64,000 nucleotides of DNA from Rugamonas sp. A1-17 (GTDB taxonomy: Bacteria; Pseudomonadota; Gammaproteobacteria; Burkholderiales; Burkholderiaceae_D). The translations under genes were made by a program, and so were the position numbers. The stretch lies in NCBI GenBank assembly GCA_025548565.1, contig JAJLPB010000013.1, forward strand, positions 186,001 through 250,000, in the 5' to 3' direction. A model generated the notes under the pieces. That model was not told the origin of the DNA, did not search any database, and saw only the letters and a program-made list of their open reading frames with translations. Shown here one piece after another: positions 62,169 through 64,000 of this stretch (positions are counted from its first letter, which is position 1; each line of letters opens with the position of its first letter).

Positions 62169-63680
62169 ATGAGCCTAGCCGTACTCAAAAGCCGCGCCCT
62201 GGCGGGCATGCAGGCGCAGGAGGTCAGCGTCGAAGTGCATCTGGCCAATGGGCTGCCGGCCTTCACCATCGTCGGGCTCGCCGACACCGAGGTCAAGGAA
62301 GCCAAGGACCGCGTCCGCGCCGCCATCCAGAATGGCGGGTTTGAATTCCCCGCGCAACGCATCACCGTGAATCTGGCGCCGGCGGATTTGCCTAAGGAGT
62401 CCGGCCGCTTCGACTTGCCGATCGCGCTGGGCATCCTGGCCGCCTCCAAACAGATCCCGTCCAACCGCTTGCATCAGTACGAGTTCGCCGGCGAACTGTC
62501 CCTGTCCGGCGAGTTGCGGCCGATACGCGGCGCGCTGGCGATGTCGCTGGCCACACGGCGCGACGGCGGCAGCCTGGCCTTCATCCTGCCACTGTCCAAC
62601 GCCGACGAGGCGGCGCTGGTCGGCAACGCCGCCATCTACCCGGCGCAATCGCTGCTGCAGGTGTGCAGCCATTTCGCCGCCAAGTCGGTCGAGTCGATGC
62701 TGTCGCGCCACGAATCCGCGCCGCTGGTGACGCAGCAGGAGTATCCCGACTTCGCCGACGTCAAGGGACAGCTGTTCGTCAAACGGGCGCTGGAGGTGGC
62801 GGCCGCGGGCAATCACTCGGTTCTGCTGGTCGGTCCGCCAGGCGCGGGCAAGACCATGCTGGCGGCGCGCTTCGCCGGCCTGCTGCCGGAGATGACCGAC
62901 GAGGAAGCGCTGGAGGCCGCCGCCGTGCAATCGCTGACGGGCGGCTTTCGCATCGAGCACTGGAAACGCCGCCCGTTCCGCTCGCCGCATCACACCTCGT
63001 CCGGCGCGGCGCTGGTCGGCGGCGGCAGCGTGCCGAGGCCGGGCGAGATTTCGCTGGCGCACCGGGGCGTGCTGTTTCTCGACGAGCTCCCCGAGTTCGC
63101 ACGCAATGTGCTGGATGTGCTGCGCGAGCCGCTGGAGTCGGGCCGCATCACCATCTCGCGTGCCGCCCGGCAGGCCGACTTCCCCGCGCACTTCCAGCTG
63201 ATCGCCGCGATGAACCCCTGCCCCTGCGGCTACGACGGCCACATCAGCGGCGTCTGCCGCTGCTCGCCGGACATCATCCAGCGCTACAAGGGCCGCATCT
63301 CCGGCCCGCTGCTGGACCGCATCGATATCCAGATCGAAGTCGGTCCGGTCGATCCCGAGATCCTGGCGGCCGACGCCGACGGCGAACCCTCACAGGTGAT
63401 CGCCGCCCGCGTGCAGGCGGCGGCCGACATCCAGCTGCAACGCCAGGGCAAGCGCAACCAGTACCTGACCACGCGCGAAATCGACCAGTACTGCAAGCTC
63501 GACCGCCACGGCAAGGCCAACCTGAAACAAGGCATGGAGCACTTCCACTGGTCAGGCCGCGCCTACCACCGCATCCTGCGCGTGGCGCGCACCATCGCCG
63601 ACCTGGCCGGCAGCGAGCGCATCCTCGCAAACCACGTCTTCGAAGCGATCCAGTACCGGCGGGCGCTGCGCGAACGTTGA
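62169..63680 (+). CDS. comM: ComM/YifB-family Mg-chelatase-like ATPase
   Basis: A 503-residue hexameric AAA+ helicase. The N-terminal ChlI domain (MSLAVLKSRALAGMQAQEVS, VEVHLANGLPAFTIVGLAD) is followed by the ATPase core with Walker A GPPGAGKTM, the arginine-rich RPFRSPHHTSSGAALVGGG, Walker B GVLFLDELPEF and NPCPCGYDGH, then a C-terminal lid. ComM promotes branch migration during natural transformation, and the family is conserved in bacteria that take up DNA. Confidence 0.94.
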   Translation: MSLAVLKSRALAGMQAQEVSVEVHLANGLPAFTIVGLADTEVKEAKDRVRAAIQNGGFEFPAQRITVNLAPADLPKESGRFDLPIALGILAASKQIPSNRLHQYEFAGELSLSGELRPIRGALAMSLATRRDGGSLAFILPLSNADEAALVGNAAIYPAQSLLQVCSHFAAKSVESMLSRHESAPLVTQQEYPDFADVKGQLFVKRALEVAAAGNHSVLLVGPPGAGKTMLAARFAGLLPEMTDEEALEAAAVQSLTGGFRIEHWKRRPFRSPHHTSSGAALVGGGSVPRPGEISLAHRGVLFLDELPEFARNVLDVLREPLESGRITISRAARQADFPAHFQLIAAMNPCPCGYDGHISGVCRCSPDIIQRYKGRISGPLLDRIDIQIEVGPVDPEILAADADGEPSQVIAARVQAAADIQLQRQGKRNQYLTTREIDQYCKLDRHGKANLKQGMEHFHWSGRAYHRILRVARTIADLAGSERILANHVFEAIQYRRALRER

Positions 63681-63791
63681 GCGCACACAGCACGCCCACG
63701 CTAAATTCTGCCGACGCCGGCGCTAAGCGTCACCTCTTCGCCGGGCTTGCTGCTATATTGCTTGCTACCCCTACAACCCGACGGGAAATCG

Positions 63792-64000
63792 ATGACACGC
63801 CTGCCCCTCTATCTTGCCGCCAGCGCGCTGCTGGCCGGTTGCGCCAGCACCCAGCCGCCGCTGACCGACTTCACCGTCAACTCCGGCAACCCGCGCGCGC
63901 CGGAACAACTGGCCGTCACGTTCGAGCAGGCCGACCTGGCATTGCGCGTCGATCCCGCCACCCGCAGCATCAGCGGCGACGCCGCGCTGACTTTCCTGGC
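63792..64000 (+). CDS. M1-family aminopeptidase lipoprotein, N-terminal fragment
   Basis: Partial gene, cut by the window edge after about 69 codons. A lipoprotein signal peptide (MTRLPLYLAASALLAGCAST) is followed by a mature part whose sequence FEQADLALRVDPATRSISGD, then AALTFL, matches the first strands of M1 aminopeptidases. The zinc site lies outside the window. It follows comM by 111 bases. Confidence 0.65.
   Translation, partial: MTRLPLYLAASALLAGCASTQPPLTDFTVNSGNPRAPEQLAVTFEQADLALRVDPATRSISGDAALTFL

Overview
The window looks like chromosomal DNA of a betaproteobacterium of the family Oxalobacteraceae (Massilia / Duganella / Janthinobacterium relatives). This is inferred from the high G+C, the dense overlapping operons, the betaproteobacterial type of glutamate-cysteine ligase, the partial PTS (gshA-gshB-EIIA-HPr-EI order), the metX-metW pair, the gatCAB and mreBCD layout, and a secreted xylanase next to soil-type sensory genes. 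No rRNA, tRNA, CRISPR array, prophage or insertion sequence was seen.

Layout. 1-6.7 kb: the 5' end of rsmB, divergent from a run argS - SPOR protein - dsbA - short-chain dehydrogenase - birA - coaX - second SPOR-like protein. 6.7-10.8 kb: an orphan small protein with a nitrile-hydratase-leader-like segment, an XRE/2TM regulator preceded by four 11-bp-spaced repeats, a divergent SDR/LysR pair and a sterol-desaturase-family membrane enzyme. 10.8-21.2 kb: the rod-shape operon on the minus strand, in transcription order mreB, mreC, mreD, mrdA, rodA, rodA, mrdA, rlpA. It therefore carries two PBP2/RodA pairs in mirrored order. 21.4-24.9 kb: gatCAB, with a REP-like palindrome between gatC and gatA and a strong terminator at the end. 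24.9-36 kb: accessory and sensory genes. These are a GNAT enzyme, an LprI-like protein, an orphan propeller histidine kinase, a nucleotidyltransferase, an outer-membrane trio (beta-barrel, MipA, DUF2987) divergent from a two-component system, and a BlaI / BlaR1-TonB fusion pair. 35.8-44.6 kb: a lipase-like hydrolase with a DUF4279-like gene, pyrE/xth, an A+T-richer HTH/PIN-like toxin-antitoxin cassette, and a tightly overlapped metX-metW-ampG-M48 protease-pseudouridine synthase operon. 44.6-54.2 kb: PTS EI/HPr/EIIA, gshB, gshA, an inserted A+T-richer GIY-YIG-like gene on the opposite strand, then amtB-glnK-porin under a clear sigma-54 promoter and NtrC-like site, and ubiK. 54.2-60.3 kb: a catabolic operon (amidohydrolase, M20 peptidase, DctA transporter, porin) divergent from an RpiR regulator. 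60.3-64 kb: a GH10 xylanase, comM/yifB and the start of an M1 aminopeptidase lipoprotein.

Most genes are ordinary housekeeping genes with good synteny logic. The parts worth a closer look are the mirrored mrdA-rodA-rodA-mrdA cluster, the GIY-YIG insertion, the BlaR1-TonB fusion, the orphan leader-like protein, the 11-bp repeat array upstream of the XRE/2TM gene, and the nitrogen-control elements upstream of a porin-glnK-amtB operon. No homology search could be run; family names rest on motifs and recognised sequence similarity.
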